A DNA stretch of 6,352 nt from an uncultured Bacilli bacterium (GTDB taxonomy: Bacteria > Bacillota_I > Bacilli_A > RF39 > UBA660): contig CALVPO010000083.1 in assembly GCA_944351345.1 (NCBI GenBank), positions 1-6,352 on the forward strand, read 5' to 3'. This document shows positions 1-5,748 of this stretch, one piece after another. The notes under the pieces are model-generated. The model was not told the origin of the DNA and did no database searches. It saw only the letters and a list, made by a program, of their open reading frames with translations. Made by a program: the position numbers and the translations under genes. Positions within the stretch are counted from its first letter, which is position 1. Each line of letters starts with the position of its first letter.

Positions 1-2
1 GG

Positions 3-42
3 GTTAGAAAAATGGAGTCTTGTTATAACTCCATATGCTAAC
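3..42. other. Two-tier inverted repeat (hairpin) upstream of the transposase remnant
   Basis: GTTAG (3-7) pairs with CTAAC (38-42), and inside it ATGGAGT (12-18) pairs perfectly with ACTCCAT (28-34) around a 9-base loop. The two stems are separated by 4 bases on one side and 3 on the other. No T-run follows, so it is a poor intrinsic terminator. It could be a structured part of the insertion element or the tail of an upstream gene: one frame reads open from the window start to a TAA at 43-45. The pairing is read directly from the sequence; its role is unknown. Confidence 0.45.
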
Positions 43-96
43 TAAAATTGTAAGATTTATTTTTGAAAATTCCCTAAAACTGGTATTGAAACAAAA

Positions 97-1104
97 ATGT
101 ATGTTGAAAAACATATTTTTAGAATCAGTCCTGATACATCAGAAAAATTACCTAAATCTTTTTATAGTGATGTAACATATAATGATGATTTAAAAATACT
201 TGTTGTTTCTTTAGGTAATTATTTTTCTATTCCATATAATAAAATAAAAGAATTAATATTTGATTTAACTAATGGTGTTATAGATATTTCAGAAGGAACT
301 ATTGATAATATTTATGAAGAGTTTAGTAATAAAACTGAGGATACTTTAAATAATATAACTAATAATATATTAAACGGAACTTACCAACATACAGATGAAA
401 CAACTACTAAAGAAAATGGTAAAGATACTTATTATCGTGGATATGCAAACGAATATAATGTACTATATAAATATCATCATAAAAAAGGAGATAAACCTAT
501 AGAGGAAGACGGTATTTTAACTAATTATTATGGAACAATTATATCTAATCATGATACAGGTATTTTTAAGTATGGAACAAATAATCAGGATTGTATTATA
601 CATTTTGGTAGATATTGTATAGAAAAAGAGCAAAACATTAATAATGTTTCTTGGCCTATGGAACTGTATAGATTATTACTAAAGTTTGAAGTAAATCGTA
701 AAATACTTTCTAAATTTGGAAGAAAAGAATTCACTTTAGAAGAGATAAAAATAATGGAAGATGAATTTGACAGCATATTATCTAGAGCAGTAAAAGAAAA
801 CAACGGTATACTTTCTTCTTATTGGAAAGAAAAAACAAATACTTTGCTAAACCGATGTATAAAATACAAACAGAGCATGTTATTTTATATTTATGATTTT
901 ACTATTCCATATGATAATAATTTTATAGAAAGAGCCTTAAGAATGATAAAAGGGAAAACAAAGGTATCAGGTGGATTTAGAAGTGAGAAAGGAGCAATAA
1001 GGTTTGGAAAAATTATGAGCATTATTAAAACTGCAAGATTGAGAAATCTAAATCCATTCGATTGTATAAAAGCAATATTTGAAGGACAGACATTGTTTGT
1101 CTGA
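97..1104 (+). CDS. IS66-family transposase, N-terminally truncated
   Basis: This encodes the catalytic part of a DDE transposase that would cut and join the ends of its own IS66 element. The 335 residues cover the DDE_Tnp_IS66 domain. Family landmarks are an HTDET block with the first Asp at D100, an NHDTGIFKYG block with D153, IHFGRY (169-173) in place of the usual Cys/His-x-x-x-Arg block, and NNFIERALR with E279. KTKVSGGFRS follows at about 287-296, then the IS66-like C-terminal tail. The DDE triad therefore looks intact. The usual N-terminal leucine-zipper and CxxC zinc-finger region is absent. The same frame continues upstream only to a TGA at 64-66, with a TAA at 43-45, and no Shine-Dalgarno precedes the ATG at 97. 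This points to a pseudogene or a 5'-decayed copy. Family assignment is firm; activity is doubtful. Confidence 0.85.
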   Translation: MYVEKHIFRISPDTSEKLPKSFYSDVTYNDDLKILVVSLGNYFSIPYNKIKELIFDLTNGVIDISEGTIDNIYEEFSNKTEDTLNNITNNILNGTYQHTDETTTKENGKDTYYRGYANEYNVLYKYHHKKGDKPIEEDGILTNYYGTIISNHDTGIFKYGTNNQDCIIHFGRYCIEKEQNINNVSWPMELYRLLLKFEVNRKILSKFGRKEFTLEEIKIMEDEFDSILSRAVKENNGILSSYWKEKTNTLLNRCIKYKQSMLFYIYDFTIPYDNNFIERALRMIKGKTKVSGGFRSEKGAIRFGKIMSIIKTARLRNLNPFDCIKAIFEGQTLFV

Positions 1105-1110
1105 TTTTTT
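1087..1110 (+). terminator. Weak intrinsic terminator at the end of the transposase gene
   Basis: CAGACA (1087-1092) pairs with TGTCTG (1098-1103) over a 5-base loop, followed by A and six Ts (1105-1110). The stem lies inside the last codons and overlaps the TGA stop. Six base pairs is short, so it may be leaky. A second AT-only repeat, AAACTAA (1122-1128) with TTAGTTT (1147-1153), follows but is not convincing as a terminator. Confidence 0.5.
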
Positions 1111-1196
1111 GCGTACAAAAAAAACTAACAAATAAATTAATATTCATTAGTTTATGGCTGAGTAGTAACATAGTTTTTATAATATAAATTCCTTAT

Positions 1197-1212
1197 TAAT
1201 TAATTTTATTGT
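1197..1212 (+). repeat. Shared 16-bp promoter element, copy 1
   Basis: TAATTAATTTTATTGT occurs here and, identically, at 3055-3070. Both copies end inside the -35 box of a promoter that drives an acyltransferase gene. The similarity continues more loosely through the spacer to the -10 box. It is either a common operator/UP element or a trace of promoter duplication. Confidence 0.5.
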
Positions 1213-1238
1213 TTAATTTATAAATAAAATGCTATAAT
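1209..1238 (+). promoter_or_regulatory. Promoter of the first acyltransferase gene (extended -10)
   Basis: The -35 candidate TTGTTT (1209-1214) is followed after 18 bases by a perfect TATAAT (1233-1238), and TG at 1230-1231 makes it an extended -10. Transcription would start near 1245, just ahead of the AAGGAG ribosome site at 1252-1257, leaving a very short leader. The upstream AT-rich stretch (1171-1208) may act as an UP element. Confidence 0.75.
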
Positions 1239-1263
1239 TATTTTACAATAGAAGGAGAGTATA

Positions 1264-2268
1264 ATGCATAATAAAAGAATATATAAATTTGATAATTTAA
1301 AATTTTTATTAATATTATTGGTCGTAATAGGTCATTTTGCCGATTTATACGTTTCTAAATATAATAGCATGAGATTTATATTTATTGTCATTTATTCTTT
1401 CCATATGCCTCTTTTTCTATTTATCACAGGATTATTTCAAAAAAGAATTAATTCTTTTAAAGATATCTCATTACAAAAAATTCTATTTTATATATTTTTA
1501 ATATATTTTATGAAAATATCAATGTTTTGTGTAGGTAAACATTATCAATCTTTTAGTTCATTTGAACTGTTTTCTGGTACTGAAGGATATTGGTATTTAA
1601 GTGTAATAATTATTTATACCTTAATACTTCCAATTATAAGTAAATTAAAATTTTCTTATATATTAATATTCAGTTTGATAATGGGATTAGTTGTTGGATA
1701 TGACAATTCTATAAATGATTTTCTTTATTTATCAAGGGCTATTGTATTCTTTCCTTTTTATTTATTAGGGTACAATTATTCCAACAATAAGAAAAAAATT
1801 TTAGAAATTACCAGTAATAAAAAATTAAAAGTTATTGCAATTATAATTATAATTGCTTTTCTATGTTATTGTATTAATAATTTAGATTCTATATATAGAT
1901 ACAGAGCACTATTTACAGGAAGAAATCCTTATAGTTATATTGCAGATTTAAATTGTACTTATAAACATAGACTACTTACATATTTTATTTCATTTATAAT
2001 TTGTTTTTGCATTATTTGTATTATACCTAATAAAAAAATAAAAATAATTACTAATTTAGGAAAAAAAACACTTCAAGTTTATGTATTGCATCAAACAATT
2101 ATTATGTTTATGAATGGGATAGGATTATTTAATCAACTAGAGAAAATTTTTTCCGATTATTTCATATATATATATTTATTAATTGCTGTAATATTAACCT
2201 TTTTCTTGTCTTTAAGATTATTTACAAAAATATTTAACTATATAAAAAATACTATGTTTGTGAATTAA
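1264..2268 (+). CDS. Membrane acyltransferase, Acyl_transf_3 family (fucose 4-O-acetylase-like)
   Basis: This is an integral membrane protein of the acyltransferase-3 family (PF01757; closest in feel to the COG3594 group), predicted to move an acetyl or other acyl group onto a sugar of a surface glycan. It has 334 residues, usual for the family, with about ten hydrophobic segments. Visible marks are DNLKFLLILLVVIGHF (10-25) with the conserved His24, SFHMPLFLFITG (45-56) with His47, and EGYWYLSVIIIY (107-118). PFYLLGY lies at 164-170, and the C-terminal LGKKTLQVYVLHQ at 265-277. The ATG is preceded by AAGGAG at 1252-1257 with 6-base spacing, so the start is secure. It has its own promoter and is monocistronic, ending 12 bases from the convergent lipoprotein gene. 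Only 24% or so of such enzymes have a known substrate-like context is not something I can judge here, so the sugar acceptor and acyl donor remain unknown. An eight-A run at 2061-2068 sits in the LGKK codons. Confidence 0.85.
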   Translation: MHNKRIYKFDNLKFLLILLVVIGHFADLYVSKYNSMRFIFIVIYSFHMPLFLFITGLFQKRINSFKDISLQKILFYIFLIYFMKISMFCVGKHYQSFSSFELFSGTEGYWYLSVIIIYTLILPIISKLKFSYILIFSLIMGLVVGYDNSINDFLYLSRAIVFFPFYLLGYNYSNNKKKILEITSNKKLKVIAIIIIIAFLCYCINNLDSIYRYRALFTGRNPYSYIADLNCTYKHRLLTYFISFIICFCIICIIPNKKIKIITNLGKKTLQVYVLHQTIIMFMNGIGLFNQLEKIFSDYFIYIYLLIAVILTFFLSLRLFTKIFNYIKNTMFVN

Positions 2269-2280
2269 AGAAAAATTATT

Positions 2281-2964
2281 TTAACTTCTCTTTATAGTTA
2301 TGGAAAATTTACTATTTCCACGATAATTACCATTTTTATCAAAATCATCATCGTCATAAGTAAAAGCAGTTAAAATTATATCAGAAGTTATAAGTTCTGT
2401 ATTATAACTTCCAGTTAATTTTATTGAGGTAAGTATTGTAGAATTATTATATTCATCTTGTGATACATGGTCATACCATCCACTAGTTTGATTAATATCA
2501 TCATATAAATATATTTGAATATAATCAAATATTTCATTAGTATCGCCAGGTGATAAAATATATTTAGATATCGTAGTATTTTTATTAGTTGTAAATTCTA
2601 TTTTATAACCTATTTTATAATTATCTATATTTTGGTAATTAGTATAATAGTTATTCCAAATTTCTTTTTGATTTGTTCCAGGAATTTCATTTTCAGTAGT
2701 ATAGTATACTTCTAAAGAACATAAATCAATACCTTCATTCCAATCAGTAGTATATTCTTTTAATAATTTTCTATTAGTTTGTGAATTTGTATATAAATAC
2801 AGACCTAATTTAATAGGATTATTATCTACATAATTTTCTTCTACTTCTTGAATTTTTGCTTCTTTATCAATAACTTTATCATCTACTTTAGATTCCTTTT
2901 TTTGATTATTAGAACAACTAGTAAATAATAATAAAATTAATAATATACTTAAAATTTTTTTCAT
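2281..2964 (-). CDS. Putative surface lipoprotein of unknown function
   Basis: The 227-residue product starts with a lipoprotein signal: two lysines, a Leu/Ile-rich core (4-13) and the lipobox FTSC, giving lipidation at Cys17. A charged, low-complexity linker (about 18-48) leads to a folded, largely beta-type domain (about 50-227) rich in Tyr, Asn, Asp and Thr. Notable stretches are GYKIEFTTN (119-127), IQIYLYDDINQTSGWYDHV (149-167), TILTSIKLTG (176-185) and FTYDDDDFDKNGNYRG (201-216). The last contains D207-x-D209-x-N211-G212, similar to a DxDxDG calcium loop. I do not recognise a named family. On the complementary strand, AAAGGA lies about 8 bases before the ATG, supporting the start. It lies between two acyltransferase genes but in the opposite direction with its own promoter, so it is probably not part of their operon. 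The outer-face location is inferred from the lipobox. Confidence 0.8.
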   Translation of the reverse strand: MKKILSILLILLLFTSCSNNQKKESKVDDKVIDKEAKIQEVEENYVDNNPIKLGLYLYTNSQTNRKLLKEYTTDWNEGIDLCSLEVYYTTENEIPGTNQKEIWNNYYTNYQNIDNYKIGYKIEFTTNKNTTISKYILSPGDTNEIFDYIQIYLYDDINQTSGWYDHVSQDEYNNSTILTSIKLTGSYNTELITSDIILTAFTYDDDDFDKNGNYRGNSKFSITIKRS

Positions 2965-2987
2965 AATTACATCCTTTCCTTATCACT

Positions 2988-2996
2988 ATTTTACCA
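2988..2996 (-). promoter_or_regulatory. Candidate extended -10 of the lipoprotein gene
   Basis: Read on the minus strand, TGGTAAAAT occupies 2996 down to 2988: a TG-N extended -10 one base away from TATAAT. No clear -35 box lies at the right distance upstream (around 3010-3020), as is common for extended -10 promoters. The ATG is at 2964, leaving a leader of about 15-20 bases that includes the AAAGGA ribosome site. Confidence 0.45.
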
Positions 2997-3054
2997 TATA
3001 TAAATTATTTTGAATATATTATTTTTTATAATAAAGTTTAACTCAGATAATTAG

Positions 3055-3070
3055 TAATTAATTTTATTGT
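3055..3070 (+). repeat. Shared 16-bp promoter element, copy 2
   Basis: This TAATTAATTTTATTGT is identical to the copy at 1197-1212 and overlaps the -35 box of the second acyltransferase promoter in the same register. It also lies in the divergent region between the lipoprotein gene and this acyltransferase gene. Confidence 0.5.
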
Positions 3071-3095
3071 ATTAACTTATTTTAGATGATATAAT
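3067..3095 (+). promoter_or_regulatory. Promoter of the second acyltransferase gene (extended -10)
   Basis: TTGTAT (3067-3072), a 17-base spacer and TATAAT (3090-3095), with TG at 3087-3088, form a near-ideal extended -10 promoter. The predicted transcription start near 3102 leaves a leader of only about 20 bases before the TTG start codon. Confidence 0.75.
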
Positions 3096-3112
3096 CTATC
3101 CATAATATAAGT

Positions 3113-3119
3113 GGGGTGA
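3113..3119 (+). promoter_or_regulatory. Ribosome binding site that decides a TTG start
   Basis: GGGGTGA closely matches the AGGAGGTGA complement of the 16S tail. It lies 5 bases before the TTG at 3125-3127. A possible GTG start at 3116 falls inside this site and has no ribosome site of its own, and the TTG at 3122 is too close. The TTG at 3125 is therefore the best start. Confidence 0.65.
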
Positions 3120-3124
3120 GTTTG

Positions 3125-4204
3125 TTGAAAAAAAGAAATTTAGGAATTGATTTACTTAGAATTATTTCTATGTATATGATAGTTATTTTACATGTATTAG
3201 GTCAGGGTGGTATTTTATTTAATTTAGAAATTTTTTCGAATAAATATAATATAGCATGGATTTTAGAAATAATTTGTTTTTGTTCCGTTAATTTATATGG
3301 ATTTATTACAGGATATGTTATGACTGGTTCTAAATTCAAATATAAGAAAATTATAAATTTGTGGATAAGTGTTATATTTTGGTCAGTATTATTAACTATT
3401 ACAATGAGTTTAATATATCCTAATACAATAGATAAAAGAGATATAATAAAATCATTTTTCCCAGTTATATACAATGAATATTGGTACTTTAGCTCTTATG
3501 TATTATTATTTTTTTGTATTCCTTTTATTTCTAAATTTATTGATATTTTAGATAAAGCTACTTATAAAAAATTATTAATAACTATAATATTTTTTATGTC
3601 AATTGTAGGAATAGTATATGATCCATTTGTTATAGTATCTGGAAATAGTTTTATTTGGTTACTTGCATTGTATATAATAGGTGCTTATATAAAAAAATAT
3701 GGTTTATTTAATAATATCAAAAGTATCTATATATTTTTTTTGATTTTATTAATGGCGGGATTAACTTTTTTAATAAAATATTTTATTTTAAAAAATCCTT
3801 ATATTTTTTCTGAACTTCTTAGCGATGGCTTTCTTGTAAAGCATAACTCATTTACAATTTTATTTGCATCTATTTTAATTTTTGTCATGTTAATAAGGTT
3901 AAAATTAAATAACAAATATCTAAAAAGATTCATAAAAAGATTATCGCCAGCTACATTTTGTATTTATATTATTCATACACAAAGTTGGGTATGGGTATTA
4001 TTTATGAAAGATAGATTCAAAAGTTTAATAAATTATAATAGTATCATAATGATTTTATTAGTTTTATTTTATGCTTTTATGATTTATATGTTATGTTCTT
4101 ATTTAGAAATGATTAGAATATATATATTTAAAAAATTTAAAATAAATAAAATTGAAAATTTTATATACAAAAGAATAAAAAAAATATACTTAAATATATT
4201 TTAG
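3125..4204 (+). CDS. Membrane acyltransferase, Acyl_transf_3 family (surface polysaccharide O-acyltransferase)
   Basis: This multi-pass membrane protein of the acyltransferase-3 family (PF01757) resembles the WecH/YiaH-like and capsule-cluster branch, and probably O-acylates a surface glycan. With the TTG start it has 359 residues. Marks are RNLGIDLLRIISMYMIVILH (4-23) with Asp9, Arg12 and the conserved His23, then NLYGFITGYVM (56-66). NEYWYFSSYVLLFFCIPF lies at about 117-134, YIIGAYIKKYG at 183-193, and the C-terminal SPATFCIYIIHTQ at 274-286 with a second His. About ten hydrophobic segments run through the protein, and the tail is Lys/Ile-rich and basic. It shares only family-level motifs with the first acyltransferase, so it is not a recent duplicate. 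It has its own promoter. No terminator separates it from galE, so read-through into the galE unit is possible. Acceptor and donor are unknown. Confidence 0.85.
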   Translation: MKKRNLGIDLLRIISMYMIVILHVLGQGGILFNLEIFSNKYNIAWILEIICFCSVNLYGFITGYVMTGSKFKYKKIINLWISVIFWSVLLTITMSLIYPNTIDKRDIIKSFFPVIYNEYWYFSSYVLLFFCIPFISKFIDILDKATYKKLLITIIFFMSIVGIVYDPFVIVSGNSFIWLLALYIIGAYIKKYGLFNNIKSIYIFFLILLMAGLTFLIKYFILKNPYIFSELLSDGFLVKHNSFTILFASILIFVMLIRLKLNNKYLKRFIKRLSPATFCIYIIHTQSWVWVLFMKDRFKSLINYNSIIMILLVLFYAFMIYMLCSYLEMIRIYIFKKFKINKIENFIYKRIKKIYLNIF

Positions 4205-4205
4205 A

Positions 4206-4234
4206 TTGTATAAATCATATATTTTTGATATACT
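4206..4234 (+). promoter_or_regulatory. Promoter of the galE-glycosyltransferase unit (extended -10)
   Basis: TTGTAT (4206-4211) starts two bases after the acyltransferase stop codon. After 17 bases comes TATACT (4229-4234), with TG at 4226-4227. The layout is the same as the promoter at 3067-3095. The ribosome site AGAGGTGAT (4241-4249) follows. Confidence 0.65.
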
Positions 4235-4256
4235 TTATTAAGAGGTGATATGAATT

Positions 4257-5267
4257 ATGAAAATATTAGTAACAGGTGGAACTGGCTATATAGGTAGTCA
4301 CACATGTGTAGAATTATTAAAAAATGGCTATGAAGTAGTAATAATAGATAATCTATGTAATTCAAAAAAAGAAGTAGTAGATAATATAGAAAAAATAACG
4401 AACAAACAAGTGCAGTTTGTAGAAGGTGATGTTAGAGATAAAGATTTATTAAGAACTATATTCAAAAATAATAAAATTGCAGCTGTCATTCATTTTGCCG
4501 GACTAAAAGCTGTAGGAGAGAGTGTAGAAAAACCATTATTATACTATCAAAATAATTTAGATAGCACACTTAATTTATGTGAAATAATGAATGAATTTAA
4601 TGTAAAAAAACTTATATTTAGTAGCAGTGCTACTGTATATGGAAATCCAGTAAAATTACCTATAACTGAAGATATGGAAGTAGGAAAAACGACAAACCCA
4701 TATGGAACAAGCAAATATTTTTTAGAAAGAATCTTAAGTGATTTATATATATCTGATGAAGACTGGAGCATTACTCTTTTAAGGTATTTTAACCCAGTAG
4801 GAGCACATGAATCAGGACTATTAGGAGAAGATCCAAATGGTATTCCTAATAATTTAATGCCATATATTGTTAAAGTAGCAACTAATGAATTAGAGTGCTT
4901 GTCAGTATTTGGAAATGATTATGATACACCAGATGGAACAGGTGTTAGAGATTATATTCATGTAGTAGATTTAGCACGAGGACATGTTATGGCAATAGAT
5001 AAAATATTAAATACAACAGGTGTTAATATTTATAATTTAGGAACTGGAGTAGGCTATAGTGTACTAGATTTAGTTAATACTTTTGAAAAAGTTAATGGAA
5101 TTAAAATAAATAAAAAAATAGTAGGAAGACGTGCTGGAGACATAGCAGCTTGTTATGCAGATTCTACTAAGGCATATAAAGAACTAGGTTGGAAAGCAGA
5201 ATTAAACTTAGAGGATATGGTAAAATCATCATATAACTATGCATTAAAAAATAAGAATGGGAAGTAA
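4257..5267 (+). CDS. galE: UDP-glucose 4-epimerase GalE (possibly also acting on UDP-GlcNAc/GalNAc)
   Basis: This cytoplasmic, NAD-dependent extended short-chain dehydrogenase interconverts UDP-glucose and UDP-galactose, supplying galactose for the glycosyltransferase encoded next. The 336 residues match the usual length. Visible are the NAD-binding GGTGYIG (7-13), a conserved GDVRD (57-61), HFAGLKAVGES (79-89), the SSSATVYG block (122-129), and the catalytic Tyr149 and Lys153 in NPYGTSK. RYFNPVGAH (176-184), GVRDYIHVVDLA (229-240) and RRAGDIAACYAD (291-302) follow. Numbering runs in step with E. coli GalE. The position of its Tyr299 is Cys299 here; a small residue at this site is linked to acceptance of N-acetylated sugars in human and some Bacillus-type enzymes, so dual specificity is inferred. 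The ATG at 4257 is 7 bases after AGAGGTGAT; another ATG at 4250 is out of frame. It is the first gene of a three-gene unit. Confidence 0.96.
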   Translation: MKILVTGGTGYIGSHTCVELLKNGYEVVIIDNLCNSKKEVVDNIEKITNKQVQFVEGDVRDKDLLRTIFKNNKIAAVIHFAGLKAVGESVEKPLLYYQNNLDSTLNLCEIMNEFNVKKLIFSSSATVYGNPVKLPITEDMEVGKTTNPYGTSKYFLERILSDLYISDEDWSITLLRYFNPVGAHESGLLGEDPNGIPNNLMPYIVKVATNELECLSVFGNDYDTPDGTGVRDYIHVVDLARGHVMAIDKILNTTGVNIYNLGTGVGYSVLDLVNTFEKVNGIKINKKIVGRRAGDIAACYADSTKAYKELGWKAELNLEDMVKSSYNYALKNKNGK

Positions 5268-5268
5268 T

Positions 5269-5748
5269 ATGAAAAAAGTTATGTTCATATCTAGTACAGG
5301 CGGACACTTAGATGAATTAATGCAACTAAAAAGTATGTTTAAAAACTATGACTATCATATTGTAACAGAAAAAACTAAATCAAATTTATCTTTAGCTAAA
5401 AAATATAAAAATAGAGTTAACTACCTAATATATGGTAGTTATACAACTACTCTTAACAAATTTACATATCCTTTCAAACTATTACTAAATACCTTAAAAA
5501 GTCTATATTTATATATAAAAATAAGACCAAAATATATCATATCAACAGGTGCTCATACAGCAGGACCTATGTGTTTAATTGGTCATATATTTGGCAGTAA
5601 AATAATATACATAGAAACATTTGCTAACAGTAAAAGTAAAAGTAAAACAGGAAAAATAGTTTATAAATTTGCTGATTTATTTATAGTACAATGGGAAAGC
5701 ATGTTAGAACTATATCCTAATGCTATATATGGAGGTTGGATATTTTAA
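5269..5748 (+). CDS. Alg14-like membrane-anchor subunit of a two-part glycosyltransferase (PssD/CpsF type)
   Basis: This is the Alg14-family partner that holds the catalytic Alg13-like subunit at the membrane and helps bind the lipid-linked acceptor; in bacteria such pairs add the second sugar in capsule or exopolysaccharide synthesis. The 159 residues begin MKKVMFISSTGGHLDEL, with the typical S-x-GGH loop at 8-13. A hydrophobic stretch (about 66-88) is the likely membrane contact. ISTGAHTAGP (91-100), KIIYIETFA (111-119) and the closing YGGWIF (154-159) are family landmarks. I prefer the ATG at 5269, two bases... after the galE stop at 5265-5267, over an in-frame ATG at 5257 that overlaps galE. 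GGGAAG at 5259-5264 gives the later start a ribosome site, and the protein then begins where family members begin. The gene is probably coupled to galE translation, and its stop overlaps the next gene by one base. Confidence 0.88.
   Translation: MKKVMFISSTGGHLDELMQLKSMFKNYDYHIVTEKTKSNLSLAKKYKNRVNYLIYGSYTTTLNKFTYPFKLLLNTLKSLYLYIKIRPKYIISTGAHTAGPMCLIGHIFGSKIIYIETFANSKSKSKTGKIVYKFADLFIVQWESMLELYPNAIYGGWIF
5731..5736 (+). promoter_or_regulatory. Ribosome binding site of the Alg13-like gene, inside the Alg14-like gene
   Basis: GGAGGT lies in the codons of the closing YGGW of the upstream protein, 11 bases before the ATG at 5748. A TTG at 5736 in the same frame would directly touch the site, leaving no spacing, so the ATG is preferred. 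The TAATG overlap at 5746-5750 suggests coupled translation. Confidence 0.65.

Larger units (their letters stand above)
1..1169 (+). mobile_element. Right part of an IS66-family insertion element, left end outside the window
   Basis: The element is inferred from the IS66-type transposase at 97-1104. Full IS66 transposases are around 450-550 residues and carry an N-terminal coiled-coil and zinc-finger region. Here only the part from the DDE domain onward is open, and the same frame upstream has stops at 43-45 and 64-66. The right boundary is a guess: GCTGAGTAGTAAC at 1157-1169 reads inward from the right as GTTACTACTC, which resembles an insertion-sequence tip. No matching left tip or target duplication lies in the window. 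The accessory IS66 genes (TnpA and TnpB types) are not visible. The element may be a decayed copy. Confidence 0.55.

Noticed and set aside
64..66. In-frame TGA ahead of the transposase as a tryptophan codon in a UGA=Trp genetic code
   Set aside because: A TAA stop at 43-45 would still interrupt the frame, other genes write tryptophan as TGG with no in-frame TGA, and the transposase itself ends in TGA.
585..803. Minus-strand open frame inside the transposase gene, and similar ones at 891-1118, 3202-3474 and 4547-4771
   Set aside because: Each lies opposite a well-supported gene, shows no family motif, and is explained as a shadow frame.
1122..1153. AAACTAA/TTAGTTT inverted repeat after the transposase
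   Set aside because: Almost all A-T pairs and an 18-base loop; it does not stand out from the background and has no T-run after it.
2061..2068. Eight-A run in the first acyltransferase gene, and an eight-T run at 3734-3741 in the second, as phase-variation tracts
   Set aside because: Runs of this length are expected by chance in DNA this AT-rich, and both lie deep in the genes with intact frames; no evidence of switching.
2266..2294. Possible bidirectional terminator between the first acyltransferase and lipoprotein genes (TAAAGA with TCTTTA)
   Set aside because: The stem is only 6 bp, mostly A-T, with a 17-base loop; too weak to call, although convergent genes usually share a terminator.
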